This document shows, piece by piece, positions 47,416 to 59,149 of a stretch of DNA of 64,000 bases. Numbering within the stretch: the stretch's first letter is position 1; every line of letters starts with the position of its first letter. Origin of the DNA: Ancistrus triradiatus (taxonomy: Eukaryota > Chordata > Actinopteri > Siluriformes > Loricariidae); the NCBI GenBank assembly GCA_025084515.1, contig JAJAGP010000228.1, forward strand, positions 376,001-440,000, in the 5' to 3' direction. Below the pieces are notes generated by a model. It worked only from the letters and a program-made list of their open reading frames with translations. It had not been told where the DNA came from and ran no database searches. Both the position numbers and the translations under genes were made by a program.

Positions 47416-48966
47416 CAGTGGGGCAAAAAAGTATTTAGTCAGCCATTGACTGTGCAAGTTCTCCTACTTAGAAAGATGCGAAAGGTCTGTAATTTTCATC
47501 ATAGGTACACTTCAACTATGAGAGACTAAATGAGAAAAAAAATCCAGGAAATCACATTGTAGGATTTTTAAAGAATTTAATTGTAAATCATGGTGGAAAA
47601 TAATTATTTGGTCACCCACAAACAAGCAACATTTCTGGCTCTCACAGACCTGTAACTTCTTCTTTAAGAAGTTCTTCTGTCCTCCACTCATTACCTGTAT
47701 TAATGGCACCTGTTTGGCCTCGTTATCTGTATAAAAGACACCTGTCCACAGAATCAAAGAGTCAGACTCCAAACTCAACCATAGTCAAGACCAAAGAGCT
47801 GTTAAAGGACACCAGGAAGAAAATTGTAGCCCTGAACCAGGCTGGGAAGAGTGAATCTACAATAGGCAAGCAGGTTGGTGTGAATAAATCAACTGTGGGA
47901 GCAAGACATATAAGACCACTTATAGTCTCCCTCAATCTGGGGTTCCATGCAAGGTCTCATCCCGTGGGGTCAAAATGATCATGAGAACGATGAGCAAAAA
48001 TCCCAGAACTACACAGAGGGACCTAATGAATGACCTGCAGAGAGCTGGGACCAACGTAACAAGGCTACCATCAGTAACACACTACGCCAAGAGAGACTCA
48101 GATCCTGCAGTGCCAGGCGTGTCCCCCTGCTTAAGCCAGTACATGTCCAGGCCCGTCTGAAGTTTGCCAGAAAGCATGTGGATGATCCAGAAGAGGATTG
48201 GGAGAATATCATCTGGTCAGATAAAACCAAAATAGAACTTTTTGGTAAAAACTCAACTGGAGGAAAAAGGATGCTGAGTCGCATCCCAAGAACACCATAC
48301 CTACTGTGAAGCATGGGGGTGGAAACATCATGCTTTGGGGCTGTTTTTCTGCAGAGGGGACAGGATGACTGATCTGTGTTAAGGGAAAAATGAACAGGGC
48401 CATGTATCGTGAGATTTTAAGTCAAAACCTCCTTCCATCAGTGAGAGCATTGAAAATGGAACGTGGCTGGGTCTTCCAGTATTACAATGATCCCAAACAC
48501 ACCGCTCGGGCAACGAAGAAGTGGCTCCGTAAAAAGCATTTCAAGGTCCTGGAGTAGCCTAGCCAGTCTCCAGACCTCAACCTCATAGAAAATGTGTGGA
48601 GGGAGTTGAAAGTCCATGTTGCCCCAAAACATCACTGCTCTAGAGGAGATCTGCATGGAGAAATGGGCCAAAATACCAGCTACAGTGTGTGCAGACCTGG
48701 TGAAGACTTACAGGAAATGTTTGTCCTATATCATTGCCAACAAAGGCTATGTTACAAAGTATTGAGTTGAACTTTTCTTATTGACCAAATACTTATTTTC
48801 CACCATAATTTACAATTAAATTCTTTAAATACTTCAATATGATTTCCTGGATTTTTTTTCTCATTTTGTCTCTCATAGTTGAAGTGTACCTATGATGAAA
48901 ATTCATTTTTCTAAGTAGGAGAACTTGCACAATCAGTGGCTGACTAAATACTTCTTTGCTCCACTG
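47416..48966 (+). mobile_element. Tc1-like element inserted into another Tc1
   Basis: It starts CAGTGGGGCAAAAAAGTATT and ends TACTTCTTTGCTCCACTG, between TA duplicates. About 1.55 kb; the same family as 12037-13595, with the same subterminal words inverted at both ends. Confidence 0.97.
47781..48765 (+). pseudogene. Tc1-family transposase, inactivated
   Basis: The start codon is ATA instead of ATG (47781), followed by TCAAGACCAAAGAGCTGTTA coding. Pieces: QAGKSESTIGKQVGVNKSTV (first HTH intact here), a small deletion after it, SKNPRTTQRDLMNDLQRAGT (second HTH), IIWSDKTKIELF (first Asp kept, the following Glu changed), NDPKHTARATKKW (second Asp), and NLIENVWRELKV with the final Glu kept; this differs from the 12399 copy. 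An in-frame TAG after GPGV-type coding near 48555 and frame shifts disrupt it. Natural stop 48763-48765. Confidence 0.88.
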
Positions 48967-49029
48967 TATTTATGCAGAAACATAGAAAATTCTAAAGGGT
49001 TCACAAACTTTCAAACACCATTCTACCTG

Positions 49030-49405
49030 GTTCCAGATTGTTTGAATAATGCATATTTTTATAACTGGAGTCGTTATTCCTTATGGAGAAAACTCTACTT
49101 GGTTCTAGCAGTGATGTATAATTCAAAACTACACATACTTTTAATTATATCAGGGTAAGATAGTGTTTTCTGTGGATTGAGCCGGGCCTTGCATCTGTAA
49201 CCAAAAGGTTTTTCCATCACATGTATCACTATGTGTACATTCTCTACAGTCTTACAGTTATTTCTTCCAGCACTGAGCACTGAAATGTAAATAAATAACC
49301 ATTACCTCATAATGAACTTAATAAAATGAAAGTGGAGGGTGTAGGTTGAGGAAGGAAGCCATTCAGACCAGCATCATCTTCCATTATTTCCCCAATCAGC
49401 CGTTG
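49030..49405. mobile_element. Relic of the pogo-like TIR repeat (third copy)
   Basis: The stretch GGAGTCGTTATTCC...TGGTTC and, at 49275-49370, AAATAACCATTACCTCATAA with AAAGTGGAGGGTGTAGGTTG align in order with 51190-51500 and 59395-59470. Both ends are eroded. Confidence 0.4.
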
Positions 49406-49966
49406 TTATTTCTGTCATTTTTTTGGATTGTTAGCGGTTAAGTCCATCAGAATAAATTCATTCTATCCATTTTTTTATGACAATATTTACTTGTAATGCA
49501 AAATACAGCGAATAGGGTTATTTTAATAATATATGACACTATAGATGTTTGCTAGTTCATTACTTTAATCTTAAAGTATCCATAAAGTATTTATATTCTA
49601 ATTAAATGTGTAAACATCTGTATATAGACAAACAACAAAAGCTTTTGGGTAAGCTATTAAAATGATTATTTCACTGATAGATCCTTCCTAAAAAGCTTTA
49701 CAGAACTGATTGTTGTTTTTGATGCTGTTAAATCAAGAAATAAATATGCACTATTAATAAAAATAGTCACAAAAACAGCATATATTTATATCATACATAT
49801 ATTCAACAATTCCAACATTTTTTTCTATGGGTATAAATAATTTTAGACATGCCATTTTTTTTCATAGAATTGCAAACACAAACATAAGAAAAGGGTTTTT
49901 TTCATTTATTTCTCTAGCACAATGTGTTAATTTTGTCCAAAAAAAAAAAAAAAAAAAAGTAAGACA

Positions 49967-50530
49967 TTCACCAGCTACTTTATTAGGTACATCTGTTCAA
50001 CTGCTCATTAACACAAATATCTAATCAGCTGATCACATGGAAGAAACTCCATTCATTTAGGCATGTAGACATGGTCAACATGACCTGCTTAAGTTCAAAA
50101 CAAGCATCAGAATGGGAAAGAAAGTTGATTTAAGTGATTTTGAACGTGAAATGATTGTTGGTGCTAGACATGCTAGTCTGAGTATTTCAGAAACAGCTGA
50201 ACTACTGGGATTTACATTCATAATCTCTAGAGTTTATACAGAATGGTTCTAAAAATACAAAATATCCAGAGAGTGGCAGTTTTCTGGCGCCTTTTTGAAG
50301 CCAGAAGTCAGAGAAGAATGGCCAGATTGGTTTGAGCTCACTGAAAGTCAACAGTAACTCAAATAATCAGTCATTACAACCAAGGTTTGCAGATGAGAAT
50401 CTCTGAATGCACAACACATTGAACCTTGAAGCAGATGGGCTACAGCAGCAGAAGAAGACACCGGGTTTCACTCCTGTCAGCGAAAATCATTCCACTCACC
50501 AAAACTGGATAATAGAAGATTGGTAAAACA
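49967..50530 (+). mobile_element. Tc1-like 5' portion (ACTTTATTAGGTACACCTGT family)
   Basis: The left TIR ATTCACCAGCTACTTTATTA is followed by the 5' UTR, the start region ATGGGAAAGAAAGTTGATTT, the HTH region and GATGGGCTACAGCAGCAG. The copy stops after AAAACTGGATAATAGAAGAT, before the catalytic region. Confidence 0.88.
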
Positions 50531-50577
50531 CATGCAGTGAATATACATAGGTCCTGTGAGAGCATGCACACACGGTG

Positions 50578-50579
<2 letters not shown>

Positions 50580-50614
<35 letters not shown>
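50580..50614. repeat. (CA)n microsatellite
   Basis: About 17 CA units directly after the truncated Tc1. Confidence 0.95.
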
Positions 50615-50616
<2 letters not shown>

Positions 50617-51130
50617 TAGGAAGAAAACCACCCAACACCCAATGTGAAAAGTTTTTTATACAGTTTAATTTCTTTTGACCCTCTTATCACTTCACCATAC
50701 ACATTATACATAATCAGATATAATAATCATACATCATCAAATTATTTCTTGTTTCTTGATCAGTTTCATTATTCTTATTAGTTAGCAACAGTAAAACATG
50801 AAAGGACACCTTACAGGACTAGAACACAGAGTTGGAGAATAGTGACAAACATTTCAAATCTTCACTGTTTTCTTTACAGTCTGAAAAATTCAAAGAACCA
50901 TTGTCAATTTCTTAAAAACACAATAATCCATAAAATTATCACATATGTCAAAGTCAATAAACTGAAAGTTTCTAAGCAGTTCTGTGCTTAAGTAAGGCTT
51001 TTCTTTAATGTGAGCACCAAATAATGAGCACTTGAAAAGAACGGAAGATTGTGCACATTACAACACAGTAAACATCACTAAAGTCCATATCCATATACTG
51101 CAGTACATATCACAGAACAAAAACATAATA

Positions 51131-51624
51131 CAGTCGAACCCCATTATATGAATGTACCTCAACAATGGTTTGGATAGTGAACAATTGGTAAGTGGGAGAC
51201 ATTATTATCCAATTATTTCTTATGTGGAAGTTACTACCTTGTTCCTGCATCTTCAAAACCAGCTACTGTCAACAGAGATCAGCATAATATAGTGGGACAA
51301 TGGAATTTCTGATTCCCCCTACTGCCTTTTATCTGTGTGCTGGGTAGTGCTTTGCCTGGCTAACATGAGCAGGGGCATGTTTATCACTTGTGCATATCAC
51401 CCAGGTTATATTAACACTAAGATCCATAATGTAAAGTAAATAACTATTATCTCTAAAATAACCAAAACAAAAGTGGACGGCTTAAGTAGAGGTAAGAATC
51501 CTTCAAAAGGATATTTGTTCTATTTTTCCAATCGTCATTTGTGTAGTGGGTTAATGAGAAGTATAGGTAGGGTGATTAAATTACAAATATGGAAAGCAGG
51601 AGCTGGAAGAGCAGGGTTCGACTG
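51131..51624. mobile_element. Non-autonomous TIR element, pogo/Tigger-like
   Basis: The left end CAGTCGAACCC and right end GGGTTCGACTG are perfect 11-base inverted repeats flanked by TA. Length is 494 bases with no transposase. TIR type and TA duplication fit the Tc1/mariner/pogo superfamily. Related copies are at 59150 and 49030. Confidence 0.75.
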
Positions 51625-51639
51625 TATAGTACAAAAGAG

Positions 51640-53490
51640 ACCAAAGCTAGTGGTCATATACAGGATCCACAATGGCCTAAGGCTGCAAACTCTGCAGGGT
51701 CTTTCCTTATGCTGCTATGTGAAGTACTAGACCGCAGTATACTTTAACATCTTGAAACTAACACAACCTAACATAATGCATTCAGAGCACTGGATCTACA
51801 TATGAACATTTTCCAAGATGATGACATTAAAGACACTCAGTGCTATAACACTGTGGAGCACCACAGGGTTAAGTGGATCCTTGTGTATAATGTGTTCCTC
51901 TGGAATGCACAGCACATAGAAGTGAAATCAAGCAAATCTTTACAAAAAAGGGGGGAAAGAGCTGCTTTCTGTGATTAGTGTTGACAGTCACACAGGGTGG
52001 GACTGAAAAGATTATGTCCTCAACATTGGGTAAACAAAGCAGAATTCTAAAACTTGACACTAACTTGACAAAACTTTCACCCTGCTGATGTTTTATGACA
52101 TAAAAACCTCTTCCAAGAATGCTGTAAAATCTTAAGGAAACGCAGATTTTTTTTTTGGAGGATATGTGAATGTCACAAATCTATGTTTAGTGGATCCCTT
52201 GAAGGTTTGTCCACAATAATATTTATATGTTTTAGGAATATGTATTATCAGCATTGCCATTCTTTCAAAAAGTTCCAGCTCCACCAAAAAAGGATAACAG
52301 GAAACTACATGGGACCGGAGGTGTATGTCTTTGTATTATACTGTATACATATATATATATATATATGTGTAAAAAGAACTACACCAGTACAGTTTATACT
52401 TTTTATTACAGTAGTCTGTCTGCAATGTGGTTTGTCTGCAATGAGGTAGAACTTATATTCACTGAAGAACACTTCACCATAAGGTAACCAACGCCAGACA
52501 GACAGGGACTTGATTGTCTTGCCAAAACAAATACAGTAAAATTATAGTCTCATTAAAGAACAACAGCACTAACTGCTGAGGATGCATTTTGGATGTTTCA
52601 ATGCTGAGATCACAGGTTAATCACAGGACAACAGGTATTTTGGAAAATCTTCACATTCTTCCATCCAACTCATTTCAAGATATATGAAAGTCCAAAACAA
52701 AGATTTCTGTACTGATGTGGAAAAGACCTCAGTTATGTAATGCAACAGAGCACTAGTCCATTGGTTTATTGAAACAAGTAGCTAAACAGCTGGACTGCTA
52801 TACGTAGAAATACAAGATCCCTGACTTCTTCCACCTTAAAATGTAGGTCTGATTAAGAAGTAATTTCCAGCATTCACAATAATGCTTTTCAAATGGAATT
52901 TAACTAGTGGCATTGTCTATAATTTTACCTTTCACTACAATGTGTTAAAATTTAAATTAAATGTTACAGATACTATAATTCTCAAATCTGCAATTTGTTT
53001 AAGAATAAAAGCAAAATAAAGACAAACAGTCAAAATTACATTCACATGATGCTGTTAAAAAGTGTACACACAAAACATGCAAGTGTGGTATAAAACACAT
53101 TCAAAAACCCTGAGGATTCAGATGCTGAGTGATTACTCAACCTGATGATTCAGAGATGATGGACAAACAAATATGAATTCAAATATGAGGTAGAATTTAT
53201 GCTTCGTGGTTTTGCACTTTTTCCTGGAACTCTTATTGATGAACTGAGTGATTAGTTAGTATCAACACAGTTCTATTCTCCAATTTACTGTACAGAAATG
53301 AAGATAATAGTTACTGTATATGTTTAATAGAATAATGGACCATTGTTATTACTTTCTAAGATCACATCATATAATCAGGGTTTGAAATGAACTTTATAGC
53401 TCAATATTTCATTATTATTAATATTACTTTAAACACAGTAATACTTTATGCGCAGTAGTAGACAGCATTGCATTTTCACAAGTCAAAGCA
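51640..53490. other. Gene-free stretch
   Basis: AT-rich, with a short (AT)n at 52348-52366. No repeat family or coding frame supported. Confidence 0.3.
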
Positions 53491-53495
53491 CTGAC

Positions 53496-53842
53496 GATCA
53501 TGCCCCACCAAAGAACCCTATGTTTTGGTTTACCGAGCTGTGCCGTGAGCTGCGTCGCACACGCAATTATGGACCACCTCGTCATTTATATGGACCTATC
53601 CGGAAGCCCCACCACAATCGGACTCGTTATTGAACTCACCTGTGGGGCTTCCTTTATAAGTGTGTCCACGAGAGACGTACTTCGCGGTTTATTCTGTCTG
53701 ATATGGTTCTCGTGTCCGTCCGTGCCTGTCCCGTCCCTATGCGCCTTTCCCGTCCGTCTGTTTCAGGCTTTACTCCTGTCCGTGTCTCCCGAGCTCCTCC
53801 GCGATCGTCGGGTGTCTTCGTTCCTCGTTTAAGTCAGGTATC
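53496..53842 (+). repeat. Left LTR, 3' part deleted
   Basis: It aligns with the first 340 or so bases of the right LTR with roughly twenty substitutions and one 11-base indel by eye. The first bases read GATCATG where the right LTR has TGTCACG. Homology stops at AAGTCAGGTATC (53842), where gag-like sequence begins; the rest of the LTR, the primer-binding site and the start of gag are missing. Confidence 0.9.
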
Positions 53843-54215
53843 ACTGATTGTGTCTTGCCTCTCCGGTAGGGCTCTACAATGGGCAACCAATGTATGGCCC
53901 ATGGCCCAAGCATGTACCGGGAAGCAGTTTTTGGAGGTTATTGCAGCCACATTTGGCCCTCCTCCTGCTGAGGCCCCGTCTGACTCCCTGGCCCTACAGT
54001 CAGTCACTACCTCAGCAACCGAACCCACATGCACAGTCACTTTTAGTGACCATCCACGGCTGATACAGCAGTTGTTGGACCCTCCACTTGCCTGTGTCCG
54101 GAGGAGGTCAGTCTTGTCTGTGGGTTTAGTGTCTAAACAGGTTAGCCGATATCTGAAGAGGTCACGCCTGTCATCTCCGAACATGAGCAAGTTAGCCTCA
54201 TTACAGAGCAAGTAG
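53843..54215 (+). pseudogene. gag-like fragment of LTR retrotransposon
   Basis: Structural-protein remnant. One frame reads CLSGRALQWATNVWPMAQ, then KQFLEVIAATFGPPPAEA, later LIQQLLDPPLACVRR. The LSGRALQWA motif matches the conserved capsid segment of Ty3/gypsy-type gag proteins. The N-terminal part is removed by the same deletion that cut the left LTR. No zinc knuckle is visible. The frame ends at TAG 54213-54215. Confidence 0.65.
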
Positions 54216-54430
54216 CGCCCCCTAGCTCCACTCCTGAGTTGGTTAGTTCCGTGTTTGACCTGTCCGTTTTGCCTGGTCCCGTTTCTGCACACGTCGTGCT
54301 TCCTAACCCCGTAGAAATTCCGTTAACTTTGGGTAGCTCCAATCCCGAGAACGCAGTGATTGTTAGTTCCGTATCTGAACATGTCACACAATCGAGCCCT
54401 GTTCCCGAGGTGGAGGTTGGGGTTTCTGAC

Positions 54431-54736
54431 CTCGCTAGCTCAGTGGTTGAGCCAATAGCGTCTCGTCGTGGTAATTCGGTACTCGCTAGCTCAGTTGTTG
54501 AGCCGATAGCGTCTCGTCGTGGTGTTTCTGAACTCGCTAGCTCAGTTATTGAGCCGATAGCATCAAAGATCTGTGTTTCTGAACACGCTAGCTCCGTAAA
54601 TAAGCCGATAACGTCAAAAGTTTGTGTTTCTGAACTCGCTAGCTCAGTTATTGTACCAATAGCATCTCGTTGCGGTGTTTTTGAACATGCTGGCTTTGTT
54701 TATGAGCCGAGTGCATCTGGTAGTTTGGTTACAGAA
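54431..54736 (+). repeat. 51-base tandem repeat, six units, coding-like
   Basis: Units begin at 54431, 54482, 54533, 54584, 54635 and 54686, each starting near CTCGCTAGCTCAGT. Period is exactly 51. In the open frame 54239-54838 each unit encodes 17 residues of the type LASSVVEPIASRRGVSE. Units diverge by substitution only, so the frame is kept through all six. Confidence 0.95.
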
Positions 54737-54845
54737 CCTGTTAATCCCGTAACTAAGTTGCCAGCGCGTGATGACGTTGTGTGCGCGCGCATGTTGACTC
54801 CTCTGTGGACCATGTTGGTCATGTCTCCGACTCGTTAGCCGCGCC

Positions 54846-54932
54846 ATTCACGCCCACTCCCGCGCCGCGGACATTCGTACTGACTCCCGTGCCGTGGACA
54901 TTTGCGCCAACTCCCGTGCCACGGACATTATC
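54846..54932 (+). repeat. Degenerate 27-base repeat
   Basis: About three units with CTCCCGTGCCGTGGACATT. In one frame it encodes a Pro/Val/Arg/Thr-rich 9-residue unit (TPVPWTFAP type). Confidence 0.8.
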
Positions 54933-55040
54933 GTCAGTTCTCGTGCCAGCGAGGAGCTCTGCTCCAGATCCAGTGCCGAGATTGTCTGTTCTAGGACCTG
55001 TGCCAGCACAGAGAGTGACTGCCCTTGCTCAAGTACCTGT

Positions 55041-55330
55041 GCCAGAGGCCGTGTGCTCCAGAGAGGCCCTGCCAGAGGCAGTGTGCTCCAGAGAGGCCTT
55101 GCCAGAGGCCGTCTGTTCCCGAAAGGCCCGCCAGGAGGCCGTCTGTTCCCGAGATGCTCGCCAGGAGGCCGTCTGTTCCCGAGATGCCCGCCAGGAGGCC
55201 GTCTGTTTCCGAGAGGCCCGCCAGGAGGACGTCTGTTTCTGAGAGGCCCGCCAGGAGGCCGTCTGTTTCCAAGAGGCCCGCCAGGAGGCCGTCTGTTTAA
55301 GTGAGATCTTCCCGGAGGCCGTTTGCTCTG
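55041..55330 (+). repeat. 30-base tandem repeat, nine units plus partial
   Basis: Unit core CCAGGAGGCCGTCTGTT. Period is exactly 30 from 55041. One frame gives ten residues of the type CSREARQEAV with a Cys in every unit. Two subtypes are visible: GTGTGCTCCAGAGAGG at the left, GTCTGTTTCCGAGAGG at the right. Confidence 0.95.
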
Positions 55331-55343
55331 CATCCAAGAACTC

Positions 55344-55436
55344 CAGAACCCGAACCCGAGTCCGACAAGGGGACTCCAGAACCCGAACCCGAGTCCGACA
55401 GAGGGACTCCCGAACCCGAGTCCAACAGGGGGACTC
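55344..55436 (+). repeat. 33/27-base acidic-proline repeat
   Basis: Two 33-base units and one 27-base unit with GAACCCGAGTCCGACA. One frame reads EPEPESDKGTP. A further 27-base pair of units with CGGCGACCCCGCTCGCCAGC lies at 55549-55602. Confidence 0.9.
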
Positions 55437-55714
55437 TGGGTTTTAAAGGGGTCGATAAGGGGACTCTCGTCCCAGAGTCCGACACAGGGCCCTCCAGAAT
55501 CGTGTTAGCCCTGTCAGTACCTGACTCAGAGGGAGGACCAGAGCAGCTCGTCGGCGACCCCGCTCGCCAGCAGCCCATCGGCGACCCCGCTCGCCAGCAG
55601 CCCGACTGCTTCCAGACCCCTCCAAAAGGACCGCCTGCCCCCTGAGACTGAACTACACCTTTGGGTTCTATGTAAGAGTCCTAGCTCCGTCTCGGACTCC
55701 TTGGGAGGGGGTAC

Positions 55715-56280
55715 TGTCACGCCCCACCAAAGAACCCTATGTTTTGGTTTACCAAGCTGTGCCGTGAGCTGCGTCGCTCACGCCATTATGGACCGCCTCG
55801 TCATTTATATGGACCTATCCGGAAGCCCCACCGAAATCGGACTTGTTATTGAACTCACCTGTGGGGCTTCCTTTATAAGCGTGTGCACTTCGCGGTTTAT
55901 TCTGCCTGATATGGTTCTCGTGTCCGTCCGTGCCTGTCGCGTCCCTATGCGCCTTTCCCATCCATCTGTTTCAGACTTTACTCCTGTGTGTGTCTCCCGA
56001 GCTCCTCCACGATCGTCCGGTGTCTTCGTTCCTCGTTTAAGTCAGGTATCGCTTCCTTTGTTACTTCCTCGTCTGTTTGTTTGCACACCAGTTTTCCGGC
56101 TTCGGCTTAGTTTGAGTTCCTACTCGTTTTTGTTTCCAGCCTGTTTTTGTTCCGCACCCGAATTCCGGCTCTGCGTGTTTTTCTGTTCGTTGTGTATTCC
56201 TTGTTTGTTTATTCATTAATAAATCATCTTTTACTAGAACTTGCATGCGTCTCGCCCGTCTGTTCCGCTCCAGCATTACA
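55715..56280 (+). repeat. Right LTR, complete
   Basis: It starts TGTCACGCCCC and ends CATTACA (TG...CA ends). It contains TTTATAAGCG near 55870 as a possible TATA region and AATAAA at 56218-56223 as a poly-A signal. Confidence 0.92.
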
Positions 56281-56285
56281 CTGAC

Positions 56286-58056
56286 AGATTTCACTGATTG
56301 CTGTTAACACTGTTAAACTTGTAATAATCAATGAACAAATGTAAGCAATTAGCACATCCTGAGTTTGATGACTGACAGATAACTCAGTCAACAAGGGTGG
56401 CGCTTAAATAAATGTTATTAGCTGACTGCCACTCTTAGTCATGAGTAATATGCATCTAGAAGTCATTGTTGTTTAGTTACCTCTTTTCTCTCTGTTAAAC
56501 CATCATAGTGTTTTTAGAGCATTAATATGTCTTGTGAACTTATAATTAATATTACTGTTCAAAATAAAACATTATATACAAAGTATCTAAACTATTATGT
56601 AACTATTATTGTCCGGCCAACGTCCATTTCAGTCAATATCCTGTTTCACAGAATGTAGTGCGAGCGTAATGCAGAAACTGCATAAAATGTCAAAATTATT
56701 TATGCTAGTCTTGCAGTGAGTTGATATTTAAATCCCAAAGTGTTCTTTCACATCCCTCATTAAATTGCTATGAGAAGTTGAGCCCGATATTGGTTGTATC
56801 ATGTGTCAGGCTTCTTACAGAAAGGGCAAAAAAAATATTAGAGAAATTCCAAAAACAGATTCAAATTCGGCATGAAAAAGTACTATAAGGTTCTATCTAC
56901 TTTAGTATACGTCACAAATTTTTTTTTATCTTGTTGCCCAGTTTGATGATTCATAATAAATAAAATACACAAAATACACCAAGACAAACAAACAAACAAT
57001 AAATAAATAAAACCACATATGTTCACACCTATTCAAATCTCCATATTACTAATATTTGTCTACATTATGGGCCTGTAATATTGTCTGTTACATTCTAAAT
57101 GTCATCATGTTCCTGTACCTGCTAAAAAGGCCAATTCTACTAACAGTGAGCACAAGGGTTATCTCGGTCCATGATCATCTAACCAAGATAGACACAATGC
57201 TTAAGCTTAACGTATTTTCAATAAGGAACTGGGGACACAAACAGGTTCACCCCATGCTGAGATCAGCTTATTAATAATAACAGATTGTCATGCCTCAAAA
57301 CGTTTACTGTATTGGCACTGCTACGTATACCCATTGTCAGAGAGACACCCCTTTTATCAGTGTTAAGACAGTTACTAATTAAAACATTCAAAGATTTTAA
57401 AGTAAGTTTAAGGGTCTGAGCCCAGTGTGTTTTGTTGATTTCATTATTCACCCTGTTACTGAATCTAGTGCTAATGAGGTGAATCAGTGTCTGGTAAAAA
57501 TAAAAATAAATAATAATAAAACTTTGCTGGACTCTGGATGTACAGGAACACAGATGAATTCTTCTGATTTAAAACACCTGCTCAAATATGAGAAGCTACA
57601 ATCCCAGTTGTGTCTTCACATGCTGTAGGTAGGCTATGAGCCTAGTGAGTTGCTGCCAAGTCTGAGAACCACAGAAAACCTCACAACTAACATTTAAGGG
57701 TGTTTGAGCTTCCTGTGCTCATCTCACATTTATAAACCAGCCACCAGATTACAAATATGGCATACTTTAGATGATGATTTATTAGTGTTTCACTGAAGCA
57801 ATTCCAATGTATATTATACAAAATGGGTTGTTCTGTAAGGGTTCTATACAAATACTGATAGGAACACACTACCACATGGGATCCACCATAATAACTGTGC
57901 TTTCTTAAATACTTTTCTGAGTGCGTTTGTGTGTTATGCTTTTGAGTACAAGAGCGTAGTGCCAAATGTCCAGAGCAACTGTCTCACATGGTATAAATAA
58001 CAAAAAGACTGGCCATGTAAAGTCATGATCAGAGGTTTCAGTGGTTGTGTTTGTTT
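56286..58056. other. Gene-free stretch
   Basis: AT-rich unique-looking sequence after the LTR element. No feature supported. Confidence 0.3.
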
Positions 58057-58371
58057 TCATCATTCATTCATTTTTATACCCGCTTAATCCAGGGTACCAA
58101 TCTATTATAAGGGCACGCATGCGAGCACGCGAGCACATGCACATGCGCGCACACACAGACACACACACACACACACACACACAAAATGGGACACTTTAGA
58201 TTGACTAACGCATCTAACGACTGTCCTTGGAATGTGGGAGGCAACCGCAGTACCTGGAGAAAAGCTCAGCAGGCATTGGAGAGAACATGCAAACTCCACA
58301 GAGGCCGACTCTAGACCAGTAATTGAACTAGTGATCTATGTGAGGGGACAGCACGTGCACCACCATTACAC
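58057..58371 (-). mobile_element. V-type tRNA-derived SINE with CA tract
   Basis: Tail side TTCATTTTTATACCCGCTTA, a CA microsatellite at 58149-58183, ATGTGGGAGGCAACCGCAGT, AGAACATGCAAACTCCACAG, and the degraded tRNA-like head to about GCACCACCATTACACC. Same type as 39478-39826. Confidence 0.65.
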
Positions 58372-59149
58372 CTGGGTTGGTTTTCTTGAATCAGAAAATA
58401 TAATCTCATTGATGGATGAACTGCAGAAGGGAATGAATTTCAGAATGAGCTCAGGAAATGTAATTTTTGTCTTGCCTGAAACAGAGAGCATAAAGAGAAG
58501 CACGCAAGGAGTCACATGTATGTTTCAGTATTGTGTATCACTATACATTTAAGACCTTGTGTATGTGAATACAGATTTAAAAACTTGTACGTTTTTCTCT
58601 ATTTTTGGCCTTTTGTCCAATACATTGTGTTTATATCATGTGTTTATTTGCATTTTTTGCATTGTACACTGGATGGAGAAAGCTAAGCACTTTATAAAAG
58701 TGCTACACACCTTTGATTGTCATGTTCTCCTAGCTCTACCACATCCAAACATGTATCAAATACTCAAACATGTCTCTAAACATTCTACAATTTTATTATA
58801 ATAGTTTTAACCAGACTCCCAGTTTGCCTAACTTATTTGCTTATTTCCTTTAAAACACTTGTACATTTGCAGCAGGTGCTGCATTTTTCACTTGGTGCTC
58901 TGCATGCATACTGGGCAGACTGGAGTAAACCAATTGAAATCAGACATATGTATGCACTGAGAAATCTGATTATTGAAATAAAACAGGTAAATCAGATAAC
59001 TGCAGAAATCTGACTTTATTAAGTGCTTATGAATCTGAAAGATTATTATTAAGTGCATGTAAATGCACTCACTGTACCCAGTTGTCTCCCAGTTCCTCTC
59101 TCAAAGTTTGAATGTGTCTCAGGCCACAAAGTGGAGCTACTACACTATC

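Larger units (their letters stand above)
46780..49021 (-). mobile_element. Tc1-like element (N-terminal half), split by another Tc1
   Basis: The parts 46780-47415 and 48967-49021 join across an inserted element and correspond to the start-side half of the family at 35415-36962 (minus strand). The outer end reads GGGTTCACAAACTTTCAAAC then ACCA. The start context, read on the minus strand, is ATGGCATGA at 47093-47085. The HTH2 region LPRSGRATKITPRARQV lies near 46900. The catalytic half is deleted at the left side. The host TA at the insertion is 47414-47415, repeated at 48967-48968. Confidence 0.92.
53496..56280 (+). mobile_element. Non-autonomous LTR retrotransposon with gag-like remnant and tandem-repeat coding tract
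   Basis: Two LTR copies (53496-53842 partial, 55715-56280 full) flank about 1.87 kb of GC-rich DNA. The 5-base direct repeat CTGAC lies at 53491-53495 and 56281-56285. A purine-rich tract TTGGGAGGGGGTAC sits directly before the right LTR. No reverse transcriptase, integrase or protease is present. The inside holds a gag-like fragment followed by several blocks of tandem repeats. Composition is far more GC- and CpG-rich than the surroundings. The gag motif and 5-base duplication suggest the Ty3/gypsy group. Confidence 0.85.

Noticed and set aside
55041..55330. CRISPR array
   Set aside because: Units are contiguous with no spacers; this is a eukaryotic minisatellite.
55029..55337. Long minus-strand open frames over the 30-base repeats (Gln/Thr/Ala/Ser/Trp-rich)
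   Set aside because: They are antisense readings of the tandem repeat, open only because the period is a multiple of three.
53491..56285. Endogenous retrovirus with envelope
   Set aside because: No envelope, protease, reverse transcriptase or integrase motif is present; only a gag-like remnant and repeats.
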